DNA from: Euhalothece natronophila Z-M001
GTDB taxonomy: Bacteria > Cyanobacteriota > Cyanobacteriia > Cyanobacteriales > Rubidibacteraceae
Assembly: GCF_007904085.1 (NCBI RefSeq)
Contig: NZ_CP042326.1
Location: 2,046,001-2,110,000, forward strand
Length of the DNA: 64,000 bases
Direction of reading: 5' to 3'
The notes under the pieces were generated by a model. It searched no databases and was not told where the DNA came from. It saw nothing but the letters and a program-made list of their open reading frames with translations. The position numbers and the translations under genes were made by a program. This document shows positions 18,071 to 26,271 of the stretch, piece by piece. Every line of letters starts with the position of its first letter. The first letter of the stretch is position 1.

Positions 18071-18106
18071 AAGACATAACAATTCAGAGCTTACGGAGAT
18101 CAAAGG

Positions 18107-20305
18107 ATGGGGAATTTTGTAGGGATTGATTTAGGTACAACGAACTCCGTTGCTGCATTTAGTTTTGCAAAGGTAGAGGTAGTCACCGCAGATGATAACA
18201 CTCCTCCAGATCGTTGCTTAACTCGGTCAGTTGTCGCGTCAAAAAATAATGATCTGATTGTTGGTGAAGAAGCCTATTATCAGCTCAAGGCAGACCCAGA
18301 AAACGTGATTATTTCCATCAAACGCTTAATGGGGCGAGGGTTTGGTGATGAAGTCGTACAAAAACAGTTATCTAGATATGGCTATAAAATTATTCAGCCT
18401 AGTCAAGGAACGGAAAATAGTATTGCAGTTCAGCTAGGAGAAAAAGAATATTTTCCTGAAGAAATTTCAGCGAAGATTCTCGCAAAAGTTGTCAATAATG
18501 CTCAACTTTACCAAAAAGAAATACACCAAAACAATGATCAAATTATCAGAGCGGTAATCACGGTTCCAGCTTACTTTAATGATAAGCAACGTTATGCTAC
18601 TGAAAGTGCGGCGACGAAAGCTGGTTTAGCTAAACCCAAACTCCTCCCAGAACCAACGGCAGCAGCGATTTCTTATGGCTTTAATCCTGATTCGGAAGAG
18701 GTAAAAACCATTCTTGTTTATGATTTTGGTGGTGGAACATTTGATTCTTCTTTAATTACAGCTAGTGGAAACCAGTTTATTGAGTCGGGAAAAGCTGGAG
18801 ACTTATGGCTAGGAGGAGATGATATTGAGTATCAAATCATTGAATTGGTTAAACAAAAAGTTGCCGAGGAAGAAGATTTAGAATCTGTTGATTCTCTCAT
18901 TCAAGCTATGCCCTATTATCAACAGGTGCGCTTTTCAGGGGAGTTAAAGCTAGCTGTAGAACAAGCCAAAATTGATCTCAGTCGTTACGACAAAGCACAA
19001 ATTGCGCTTTCAACTCCCCTATTAGATGATCTGGGAATGGCGATTAATGTTGATGTAGAAATCCACCGTGAAGAATTTGAAGCCATGATTCTACCAATGG
19101 TAGAACGAACGATTAAAATTGCACGGGATGCGCTGAAGTATTCAGATTGGCTAGAAGAGGATGTTGATGCAGTTTTAATGGTGGGAGGTTCATCTCAGAT
19201 TCCCTTAGTTCAAGAGAAAGTGCGAGAAGCCTTTGGAGAAGAGAAAGTAGTGGTTCATCCTCGTCCTATGTATGCTGTAGCTGAGGGAGCAGCTATTGTT
19301 TCTAAAGGCTTGACGGACAATGTTGGTAGTGTCTCAAGAGATTATCGCATTCAATTAGTAGATGATCCACGCTATACCCTCATCAATCGTGGAGATGTGT
19401 TACCAGTTACCAAGTCTCATACCTTTCGCACAGAAGCAGATGGACAACGGTTAATTCACTTTAAATTTTCTAGTCCTGATGAAGAAAATCAGCAAGAAGA
19501 GTACATTGGGGGGATGTGGTTAGCATTAGAACAATCTTATCCCAAAGGAACAGAAGTGGAACTTATAGCGGAGTTAGATGAGGAAAATAGTTCCCTCCAG
19601 ATTACCGCTGCCTTGAAAAATGATCCATCGCAAAAAGTGAGTCGTTCTTTTTCGCGAGGAAAACAGGATGAAAAGATTTCCCAGCGTGTTGAAGAACTTA
19701 TTAACCAGTTAAACGAAGAAGCTAGCTTAACGCTAAAAGGTGTAGAGTTGGTGAATCAGTTAGCAGGAAATGCGGTAATTGCGGCTAATAGTATTTTTGA
19801 TGAAAATGGGGAAGAACGCCCAGATCGTTTAGCTGTTGCAGAGCAGAAACTGCAAGAGTTGGAGGCTTTTGCTTCTGAGGATTATGATACTGCTAAATTC
19901 TATCGTAGTGAATTTCAGTTTGTTTTAGACTATTGCTCGCAAATGCTTCCTGTGGAACAAAAACAACGCATTGAAACGTTAAGCAGTAAACTGAATGATG
20001 CGATTGAAAATTATAATCTCTCAGGTTTGCAATATCTAAATGGAGAAGCGAAATCTGAGTATGATAACCTGTCTGATTCTGTGCAACTGGTTTTAGCAAG
20101 TAAAAGCGCCGTTTCTAGAGCCAATCAAATTAACCCTTCCCAAGGCAAGGTGATGACAGATCGGTTTAGTCGTATGGTTGATGCGATGAATCAAGGGAAT
20201 GGGGCTGAAGCAGAACGTTGTTTCCGAGAATTACAACCTGATCTCGAAACTTATCTTGACCAAGATTTACCTAGCGGAAGCGTGGCAACAGGAATTACCC
20301 GATAA
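18107..20305 (+). CDS. Hsp70-family chaperone with divergent C-terminus
   Basis: 732 residues. The ATPase domain is complete: DLGTTNSV (8-15), SIKRLMGR (70-77), LPEPTAAAISYG (180-191), DFGGGTFD (206-213) and VGGSSQIPLV near 365. After about residue 400 it leaves the DnaK pattern. The substrate domain is short and acidic (SSPDEENQQEEYIGG), a helical region covers about 520-732 and there is no DnaK-type tail. It is longer than canonical DnaK (about 635) and may correspond to the DnaK1-type of cyanobacteria. Its TAA stop overlaps the ATG of the next gene (TAATG). It is the first gene of a cluster with J-like and GrpE-like proteins. Confidence 0.9.
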   Translation: MGNFVGIDLGTTNSVAAFSFAKVEVVTADDNTPPDRCLTRSVVASKNNDLIVGEEAYYQLKADPENVIISIKRLMGRGFGDEVVQKQLSRYGYKIIQPSQGTENSIAVQLGEKEYFPEEISAKILAKVVNNAQLYQKEIHQNNDQIIRAVITVPAYFNDKQRYATESAATKAGLAKPKLLPEPTAAAISYGFNPDSEEVKTILVYDFGGGTFDSSLITASGNQFIESGKAGDLWLGGDDIEYQIIELVKQKVAEEEDLESVDSLIQAMPYYQQVRFSGELKLAVEQAKIDLSRYDKAQIALSTPLLDDLGMAINVDVEIHREEFEAMILPMVERTIKIARDALKYSDWLEEDVDAVLMVGGSSQIPLVQEKVREAFGEEKVVVHPRPMYAVAEGAAIVSKGLTDNVGSVSRDYRIQLVDDPRYTLINRGDVLPVTKSHTFRTEADGQRLIHFKFSSPDEENQQEEYIGGMWLALEQSYPKGTEVELIAELDEENSSLQITAALKNDPSQKVSRSFSRGKQDEKISQRVEELINQLNEEASLTLKGVELVNQLAGNAVIAANSIFDENGEERPDRLAVAEQKLQELEAFASEDYDTAKFYRSEFQFVLDYCSQMLPVEQKQRIETLSSKLNDAIENYNLSGLQYLNGEAKSEYDNLSDSVQLVLASKSAVSRANQINPSQGKVMTDRFSRMVDAMNQGNGAEAERCFRELQPDLETYLDQDLPSGSVATGITR

Positions 20306-20886
20306 TGGTTACTCAATCTCTCTCTTGTCCTGTTTGTGGACATCCTGATGTTCAGGAAAGCAAATGTAGCAACTGCGGAACAGATTTATCTGTGTATCGG
20401 ATGCTGGCGGAACTACCTTCCCAAGAAGCTAATGCTGTAGAAACCCAAAAATTACCTTGGCGTTGGATTACGGTTGCTTTAGGGTTAATCTTAGTGGTGG
20501 GAATCACAAGCCCTGTTTTATGGGCATACGGGCGGGAATTGCTAATTTCTCAACTCAATTCCCGCGTGGCGGAACAGCAACAAGAAATCACAGGGAAATT
20601 AAGCCGTATTTCGCAACAACAACAGGAACTTTCGGAAATGTTAGAAGAGGTCGCTCGTGAGCAAAATTTAATTAGCACTTTACAAGGGGATTTTGAAGGT
20701 TGTGGGGGATTTTACTACACAATTGAGCGTGGAGACACCTTAACAGGAATTGCTCGCCGTTTTTATGGAGACACAGGCAGTTTGGAGTTAATTACTAGCA
20801 AGAATCCGCAATTGGAAGGGCAATTAAATGAGCTGGAAATAGGAGAAGTGATATTTATTCCTAATGAAGAAAGTAATTGTCCGTAA
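20305..20886 (+). CDS. Zinc-ribbon, single-pass membrane protein with LysM domain
   Basis: 193 residues with four clear parts. A zinc ribbon has Cys8/Cys11 and Cys21/Cys24 (CPVC, CSNC). A transmembrane helix spans about 52-74. A Gln/Glu-rich coiled coil covers about 80-125. A LysM domain covers about 137-186 (YYTIERGDTLTGIARRFYGD, then GEVIFIP). By the positive-inside rule the zinc ribbon should be cytoplasmic and LysM periplasmic, bound to peptidoglycan. It overlaps the Hsp70 gene by one base, so translational coupling is expected. The association of LysM with an Hsp70 operon is unusual. The direct function is unknown. Confidence 0.8.
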   Translation: MVTQSLSCPVCGHPDVQESKCSNCGTDLSVYRMLAELPSQEANAVETQKLPWRWITVALGLILVVGITSPVLWAYGRELLISQLNSRVAEQQQEITGKLSRISQQQQELSEMLEEVAREQNLISTLQGDFEGCGGFYYTIERGDTLTGIARRFYGDTGSLELITSKNPQLEGQLNELEIGEVIFIPNEESNCP

Positions 20887-20936
20887 CTAAATATAGAAAG
20901 GGGGATAAAAAAACACATCATTAATGAGGAATCACC

Positions 20937-23336
20937 ATGAACTTTATTGAACGCTCTTTTTGGTCTCACGATGAAGCAGATCACGCTCAACAACTTGCTA
21001 AAAATAAACAATTACCGAGAGCGATTGAAACGGCAAAAAAAGTCGTTGATGCTTGGTCAGATTCTCCCGGTTTTTGGGAACGTCAAATGCGAAAGGTATC
21101 TATTAATTCGTTATTAGCGGATTTAAAAGATCACATTAAAACTTGGGAAAAGAACCTTGAAAAATCTAAACATTTAGTGCAACAGGGAAATGAAAATTTT
21201 GCTCGTAATGATCGTGACCCTTGGAATACTGAAGCTCTAGAAAAGGCTTTAAGTTATTATCGCAAGAGTCTGGATATTAATCAAGATGCGGAGTGTAAAA
21301 CGAATCAATATCTCTGTCAGCATAAACTCCAAGAAAAAAAGAATTTTCAAGAACTATTTAAGGTCGGTAAACAACAAGTCGAGAAAAGGTATTATAATAA
21401 AGCCCTGAAAACTTATCAAAAGGCACAGTCCTTATTTGTGACGACAGAGTTAACGGCAGAAATTTTAACCTGTAGCCGAAAACTTAAACAAGAAAGTGAA
21501 TATGAAACAGTCTATAACCAAGCTAAAGAGTTAACCAAACAAGGAGAATTTCAAAGCGCGATCGCGCAACTACAACCAGCCTATGCCCGTTTCCCTCGGG
21601 AAGATGGAAAAGTCTTTATAGACAAATTACAAACCATTATTCAAGCCAAGGAAGCCTATCAACAAGGCTTAAAAGCAGAACAACAAGAAAAATGGCAAGA
21701 AGCAGAACAATACTATCGTCAAGCCCAAGAACAGCTTCCAGACTTAACTCAAAACTGTTCCACTCGACTCACGCTAATTGCGATTAAAACACAACAGTGG
21801 TCAGTTGCACTCAAAGAAGTAAATGTTTTAGAAGAAAAACAAGCGCAATATTTCCGAGGTTATATTTATCTTCAACAGGGTGATTATCAAGCTGCTTATC
21901 GAGAATGGAAACATTTATCAGCTCCTCAGATTGCGCCAGAAATTGAAAAACTTAAAACCCTAATTCGGCGGAAAAAATTAGCCTTAAGACAGCAAATTGA
22001 AACCGCAGCTAACGAAGAGCAATTAGAAGAAGCTAAAGTTTTATCTCAAGAATTTTTAAGCCAGTTTGGTAATGATTTGTCCGTGGAAGAAAATCTTCAT
22101 GAGAATATAGAGCCACGCTTTCAACAATTAACTTGGCAAACTCAACCTTGGCAAAAATTAGCACAATATACTAAAGATAGATTCTTAGAGCAAAAAGATA
22201 TAACCTCTCTTCACAACTGGGCTGTTGCCAGTTATTATCATGCCCAAGCTGATCCTGAAAAAATAGAAAATTGGATTACCGTGTGGTGTAGCGCGATCGC
22301 GAATTTATCAAAAGATCCAGCACTCACAGATGTTCCTTGGCTAGGAAATGAAGATATTAACTATAGCCAAGTGCAGGAAGATTTACAAAATCTGTTAGGG
22401 AATACTATTGATAGTCTTAAAGAAGAAGATTTGAATCAGTATTTTAGTTTGCGAGATCAATATAGGACTGATGTTGTGGCTTTAAAGGCTTCTTCCATTG
22501 AATTTAATGGTTTAAAAATTATGCCTAGTTGTTATCAGCAGTATCAAGACTATTTCCCGAAAACTAATTTTCCTGCTAATCTAGCTGGCGCACTTTATAC
22601 TAATTGGGGTAAAGCAGTAGCTGCCTGTTTTGAGGGAGACTATAAACGAAGTTTTACTTTATCCCCCTCCTCAACCCCTACAACACCTGCTGAGAGTTTT
22701 GGCAAAACGTATGTTAGCTATTATCAAGGCATTTACTATTTACAAAATCAGGAATGGCGCAAGGCAAAATCATATGTAGGCCTTCCTCAGGATACTATTC
22801 GTAAAACACCTGAGTGGAAAGAAGAAATTGATCGCCTGTGCGAAAAAATAAGACGTGAAATTTCACAAGGAGAAGCACTAGAGTTTGCTGAATTTTGGTA
22901 CGATTTATTAAATAGTAGTAATAGTCGCAGTTACTATGTAGAAATGAGAGCAGAAACAATTCAAGATCAACTAGCTGATAAAAAAATAAGTTTGTCTAAA
23001 GGAAAAAAAGAACTAAAAGAGTTAAGAAAAATTGATCAAGATAATATCACGGTTTCAGACCTCTTAAAAAGAATTAATCAGATTGAAGAAGGACAAGAAA
23101 TTGATCGCTTATTAAAAAATAAAGATTTAGAAGGAGCAGTGAGAAAAGCGCGATCGTCCCAAGATGAAACAATTCGCTATGATGTAGCATCAATCTGTAT
23201 TGAAATTCTTTTAGAGGGAATAAAAAATAGAAGTCTATACCGAGAAGAAATTATGCAATTAGCTCGTTGGGCTTATAGCTTATGCCCCAATGAACCTCAG
23301 TTTAGAGAAATCTATCGAGAATTAGGAATTCGTTAA
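20937..23336 (+). CDS. Large helical-repeat (TPR-like) protein of the Hsp70-like cluster
   Basis: 799 residues, almost wholly alpha-helical and rich in Gln, Glu and Lys. TPR-like repeats are visible from about 80 to 330, for example AEQYYRQAQEQLP and FRGYIYLQQGDYQAAYREW. A less regular middle follows, then a second repeat-like stretch YYLQNQEWRKAKSYVGLP. No signal peptide or membrane segment is seen, so it is cytoplasmic. It begins 50 bases after the LysM gene. TPR proteins often serve as scaffolds or Hsp70 co-chaperones, which fits the neighbours. A homologue with known function is not recognised. Confidence 0.75.
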   Translation: MNFIERSFWSHDEADHAQQLAKNKQLPRAIETAKKVVDAWSDSPGFWERQMRKVSINSLLADLKDHIKTWEKNLEKSKHLVQQGNENFARNDRDPWNTEALEKALSYYRKSLDINQDAECKTNQYLCQHKLQEKKNFQELFKVGKQQVEKRYYNKALKTYQKAQSLFVTTELTAEILTCSRKLKQESEYETVYNQAKELTKQGEFQSAIAQLQPAYARFPREDGKVFIDKLQTIIQAKEAYQQGLKAEQQEKWQEAEQYYRQAQEQLPDLTQNCSTRLTLIAIKTQQWSVALKEVNVLEEKQAQYFRGYIYLQQGDYQAAYREWKHLSAPQIAPEIEKLKTLIRRKKLALRQQIETAANEEQLEEAKVLSQEFLSQFGNDLSVEENLHENIEPRFQQLTWQTQPWQKLAQYTKDRFLEQKDITSLHNWAVASYYHAQADPEKIENWITVWCSAIANLSKDPALTDVPWLGNEDINYSQVQEDLQNLLGNTIDSLKEEDLNQYFSLRDQYRTDVVALKASSIEFNGLKIMPSCYQQYQDYFPKTNFPANLAGALYTNWGKAVAACFEGDYKRSFTLSPSSTPTTPAESFGKTYVSYYQGIYYLQNQEWRKAKSYVGLPQDTIRKTPEWKEEIDRLCEKIRREISQGEALEFAEFWYDLLNSSNSRSYYVEMRAETIQDQLADKKISLSKGKKELKELRKIDQDNITVSDLLKRINQIEEGQEIDRLLKNKDLEGAVRKARSSQDETIRYDVASICIEILLEGIKNRSLYREEIMQLARWAYSLCPNEPQFREIYRELGIR

Positions 23337-23401
23337 TAAAGCAATTGTATTTAAAGAACTCTTATAAGAATTGACCACCATCAAAAATATCAGATATAAA
23401 T

Positions 23402-23779
23402 ATGAACCAAAATACAACTCCCAATCCTTATGATGTTTTAGAAGTTTCTCCAGCCGCTTCTAAAGCAGAAATTACCAAAGCGTTTACGCAAGCCATGAAA
23501 AAGCGTAAATATTCTACAAATGTAATTGCTCAAGCTAGAAAAAGTTTAACTAATCCCCAACAAAGAATTAAAGCTGACTACTTACGCCCGATTCTCCCAA
23601 CCCCCAAGCGTTTTAAGCGTCAAGACTATTCTGAGTTACAAGAACCGCCCCCAGAGTTTCACGTATTACCAGACTATGATAATTTAGAAGAGATGCTTCA
23701 AGAAAGCCAATCCACCTCTTCTTTAGATCAAAAAATTGGAACTGACTTAGTTAATTTTCTCCTCAGCCAAGACTTATGA
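23402..23779 (+). CDS. J-domain-like protein lacking the HPD motif
   Basis: 125 residues. The first 60 follow the DnaJ J domain: NPYDVLEVSPAASKAEITKA (helices I-II), then FTQAMKKRKYS and ARKSLTNPQQRIKADYL (helix III, with the usual L-x-(N/D)-P-x-x-R pattern). The His-Pro-Asp loop needed to stimulate Hsp70 ATPase is absent; KRKYSTN stands there. The rest is acidic and Pro-rich without Gly/Phe or zinc domains. It overlaps the GrpE-like gene by four bases (ATGA). It may hold rather than stimulate the cluster's Hsp70, or use another contact, which is inference. Confidence 0.75.
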   Translation: MNQNTTPNPYDVLEVSPAASKAEITKAFTQAMKKRKYSTNVIAQARKSLTNPQQRIKADYLRPILPTPKRFKRQDYSELQEPPPEFHVLPDYDNLEEMLQESQSTSSLDQKIGTDLVNFLLSQDL

Positions 23780-24273
23780 TTGATAACTCTAATCAACCTT
23801 CTAGTAATTTAGAATATTGCCTCACACCCGAACAACGAGAGGAATTACTATCACAAGTAGGAAATCTTCTTAAAGAAAAATTAGAGCTTAAGCAGGAGTT
23901 ACAAAAACAAGTTAATACTGCTAACTCTGAAAAAGAACAGTTATTTCTAGAAGTTTTAGAATTATTTGATGGGTTAGAATCTTTAATTACTTACTTGAAT
24001 GAAAATCCTGATCCTGATCCTCGCTTTATTAAACGACTGCCCAAATCTTTAGGAACTTTACAAAAGAAACTTCTCACTATTCTTAAACGTCGGGAAGTTA
24101 CCCCGATTGATCATTCTTCTTCTGTTCCCGATTATCAAGTGTGCCAAGTAGTCGATCGTGAACCTAGAGACGATTTAGAGGACAACACAATAACTAAAGT
24201 AGTTCGTCAAGGTTTCTGGTTAAATAGCAAAGTTCTGCGCCCTCTAGAAGTAATTACTTCTAAAGCAGAATAA
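23776..24273 (+). CDS. GrpE-like nucleotide exchange factor, short form
   Basis: 165 residues. A long charged helix with coiled-coil character covers about 18-100. The C-terminal 60 residues match the GrpE beta wing: a PID segment, then YQVCQVVDREPRDDLEDNTI and VVRQGFWLNSKVLRPLEVI, close to the GrpE signature (VLQKGY-L-x-x-R-VLRPA-V). Typical GrpE is about 190-240 residues, so the N-terminal helix is shorter. The ATGA overlap with the J-like gene implies coupled translation. It should release ADP from an Hsp70, most likely the one encoded in this cluster rather than housekeeping DnaK. Confidence 0.75.
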   Translation: MIDNSNQPSSNLEYCLTPEQREELLSQVGNLLKEKLELKQELQKQVNTANSEKEQLFLEVLELFDGLESLITYLNENPDPDPRFIKRLPKSLGTLQKKLLTILKRREVTPIDHSSSVPDYQVCQVVDREPRDDLEDNTITKVVRQGFWLNSKVLRPLEVITSKAE

Positions 24274-24450
24274 TAATAAGAATATTAGTTATGCGGTTTA
24301 GTTCTTTATAAGTTTTTATAAAATATCTTCGTAAAACTCGCTGTTGAGTTCTCTATTGATTAAAATTGCATTGAAAGATCTATTGCTCATGCCAAAAAGG
24401 GAACAATGATCTAAACTAAAGGCTTAATGATCAATCAATAACTAAGTTTT

Positions 24451-25251
24451 ATGGAACTGAGGCTAGGCTGGCTTTATCCCACTTTAATGAGTACCTACGG
24501 CGATCGCGGTAATGTAATTTGCTTACAACAGAGAAGCCATTGGCGAGAGATCCCAGTCAAAATCATCCGTTTAGACTTAAACGCCACAGCAAAGGATTTT
24601 GAGGATGTTGATTTATTTGTGGGAGGTGGGGCGCAAGATCGCCAGCAAGAGATCGTCATGCGGAACTTAAAAGGGGAAAAAGCCCAACTCATGCGCCAAA
24701 AAATTGAAGCAGGAACCCCTGGGGTTTTTACTTGTGGTTCACCGCAATTATTAGGACATTATTATGAACCTGGAGATGGGGAACGCATTGAAGGCTTAGG
24801 AATTTTTGATTTAGTCAGTAAACATCCCGGGAAAAATAGCAAGCGTTGCATCGGAAATATTGTTTATCGGTTAAGTGCCTCTCCGTTAGCCAAAATGATA
24901 GAAGCTAGAATTGGGGAATCTCCGATTGTAATTGGCTTTGAAAATCACGGTGGACGAACCTATCTCGGAAAAGTACAACCCTTAGGACGTGTTATTGTGG
25001 GCAATGGTAATAATGGCGAAGATGGGTACGAAGGTGCTTTTTATGGTAACGCGATCGCGACTTACGCCCATGGGCCTCTCTTACCGAAAAATCCCTTTAT
25101 TGCCGACTGGTTAATTAAAACTGCTTTAGAATTAAAATATCAAAAAACTATTCAATTATCACCGCTAGATGATGAATTAGCCCAAAAAGCTCGTCAAGCC
25201 ATGTTTAAACGCTTAGAGGTTAAGAATATGGCTGAAGCTAGAAGAACCTAA
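24451..25251 (+). CDS. gatD: Lipid II isoglutaminyl synthase, glutaminase subunit
   Basis: 266 residues, a CobB/CobQ-type class I glutamine amidotransferase. The nucleophile is Cys95 (VFTCGSPQLLG) and the histidine is His207 (TYAHGPLLPKNP). The N-terminal segment LGWLYPTLMSTYGDRGNV is characteristic of GatD, which supplies ammonia to the ligase MurT for amidating the D-Glu of peptidoglycan stem peptides. No murT is adjacent in this window, so the partner must be elsewhere. No operon link to its neighbours is evident (177 bp before, 56 bp after). Confidence 0.85.
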   Translation: MELRLGWLYPTLMSTYGDRGNVICLQQRSHWREIPVKIIRLDLNATAKDFEDVDLFVGGGAQDRQQEIVMRNLKGEKAQLMRQKIEAGTPGVFTCGSPQLLGHYYEPGDGERIEGLGIFDLVSKHPGKNSKRCIGNIVYRLSASPLAKMIEARIGESPIVIGFENHGGRTYLGKVQPLGRVIVGNGNNGEDGYEGAFYGNAIATYAHGPLLPKNPFIADWLIKTALELKYQKTIQLSPLDDELAQKARQAMFKRLEVKNMAEARRT

Positions 25252-25307
25252 CATCCGCTAGCTTTTGGGTTAAAACAAATCTAAGCAATAATATAATCAA
25301 GAAATTA

Positions 25308-26168
25308 ATGTCCCGTAATCTCGAACAAGAAATCAAAGACTTTTACGACGCATCTAGTTCTCTCTGGGAAACTATCTGGGGAGAACATATGCACCATGGC
25401 TATTACGGAAACCATGGCACCGATAAAGTTCCCCGCCGACAAGCCCAAATTGATCTCATTGAAGAATTACTCCGTTGGGGAAATCTTGATCAAAAAACAA
25501 GCCCCCCGCAAGCAATTTTAGACGTAGGATGTGGAATTGGCGGAAGTAGCCTCTATCTTGCCCAAAAATTTAATGCTACTGTCCACGGAGTGACACTTTC
25601 CCCTGAACAAGCTAAACGCGGACAAGAACGGGCGGCAGAGGCAAATTTAGCCGAAAGAGTGCATTTACAAGTAGGAAATGCCTTAGATCTCCCATTTGAG
25701 GATAACTCTTTTGATCTCGTCTGGTCATTAGAAAGTGGGGAACACTTCCCTGATAAAGCCAAATTTTTACAAGAAGCCTACCGCGTTTTGCAACCTGGGG
25801 GAATGCTATTAATGGCAACTTGGTGTCATCGCCCCACTGATTCCCTTGCCGGGGAGTTAACAAGGGATGAAAAACACCATTTACAAGAGATTTATCGGGT
25901 TTATTGTTTACCCTATGTAATTTCTTTACCTGAGTATCGCGCGATCGCGCAACAGACTGGTTTTCAAAACATCAAGACTAATGATTGGTCACAAGCGGTT
26001 GCCCCGTTTTGGGAGATTGTTATTGACTCTGCCTTTACCCCAGATGCAATAATTGGACTTATCAACAGTGGTTGGAAAACTATAGAAGGAGCATTATCCT
26101 TAGGCTTAATGAGTCGGGGTTATCGTCGCGGATTAATTCGCTTTGGTGTGTTACAAGGAAGCAAGTAG
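25308..26168 (+). CDS. Gamma-tocopherol methyltransferase
   Basis: 286 residues, class I SAM-dependent methyltransferase. The SAM motif is ILDVGCGIGGSSLYLAQ. The start, EIKDFYDASSSLWETIWGEH followed by MHHGYYG, and the later ATWCHRP and CLPYVISLPEYRAIA closely follow the Synechocystis gamma-tocopherol methyltransferase as I remember it. It performs the last step of alpha-tocopherol synthesis. It lacks the extra N-terminal leader of the Synechocystis protein. The next gene encodes the committed enzyme of the same pathway, which strengthens the call. Confidence 0.88.
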   Translation: MSRNLEQEIKDFYDASSSLWETIWGEHMHHGYYGNHGTDKVPRRQAQIDLIEELLRWGNLDQKTSPPQAILDVGCGIGGSSLYLAQKFNATVHGVTLSPEQAKRGQERAAEANLAERVHLQVGNALDLPFEDNSFDLVWSLESGEHFPDKAKFLQEAYRVLQPGGMLLMATWCHRPTDSLAGELTRDEKHHLQEIYRVYCLPYVISLPEYRAIAQQTGFQNIKTNDWSQAVAPFWEIVIDSAFTPDAIIGLINSGWKTIEGALSLGLMSRGYRRGLIRFGVLQGSK

Positions 26169-26191
26169 GCTAGTTTTGAGAGATTTTCTCC

Positions 26192-26271
26192 TTCGTCCTT
26201 TGTAAAGCAATAATGAGTAAGAAGTCAGAAGTGAACGAATAACAAATAACGAATAACTAATGACCAATGAA
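26192..26271 (+). repeat. Heptanucleotide repeat island upstream of the phytyltransferase gene
   Basis: Tandem heptads GAATAAC, AAATAAC, GAATAAC, TAATGAC, CAATGAA occupy 26237-26271. The start codon of the next gene (26260) lies in the fourth heptad. A TCCTTTGTAAAGCAATAA core (26195-26212) precedes them and resembles cores at the repeat islands near 51.4 kb and 61.2 kb. Confidence 0.7.

Noticed and set aside
17788-18106. CIRCE element or heat-shock operator before the Hsp70-like gene
   Set aside because: No TTAGCACTC-N9-GAGTGCTAA or near match is present; only the TTGTCA palindrome is seen.
24451-25251. Membership of gatD in the Hsp70-like cluster
   Set aside because: A 177-bp gap and an unrelated, well-known peptidoglycan function argue for a separate unit, although the LysM protein makes the adjacency worth remembering.
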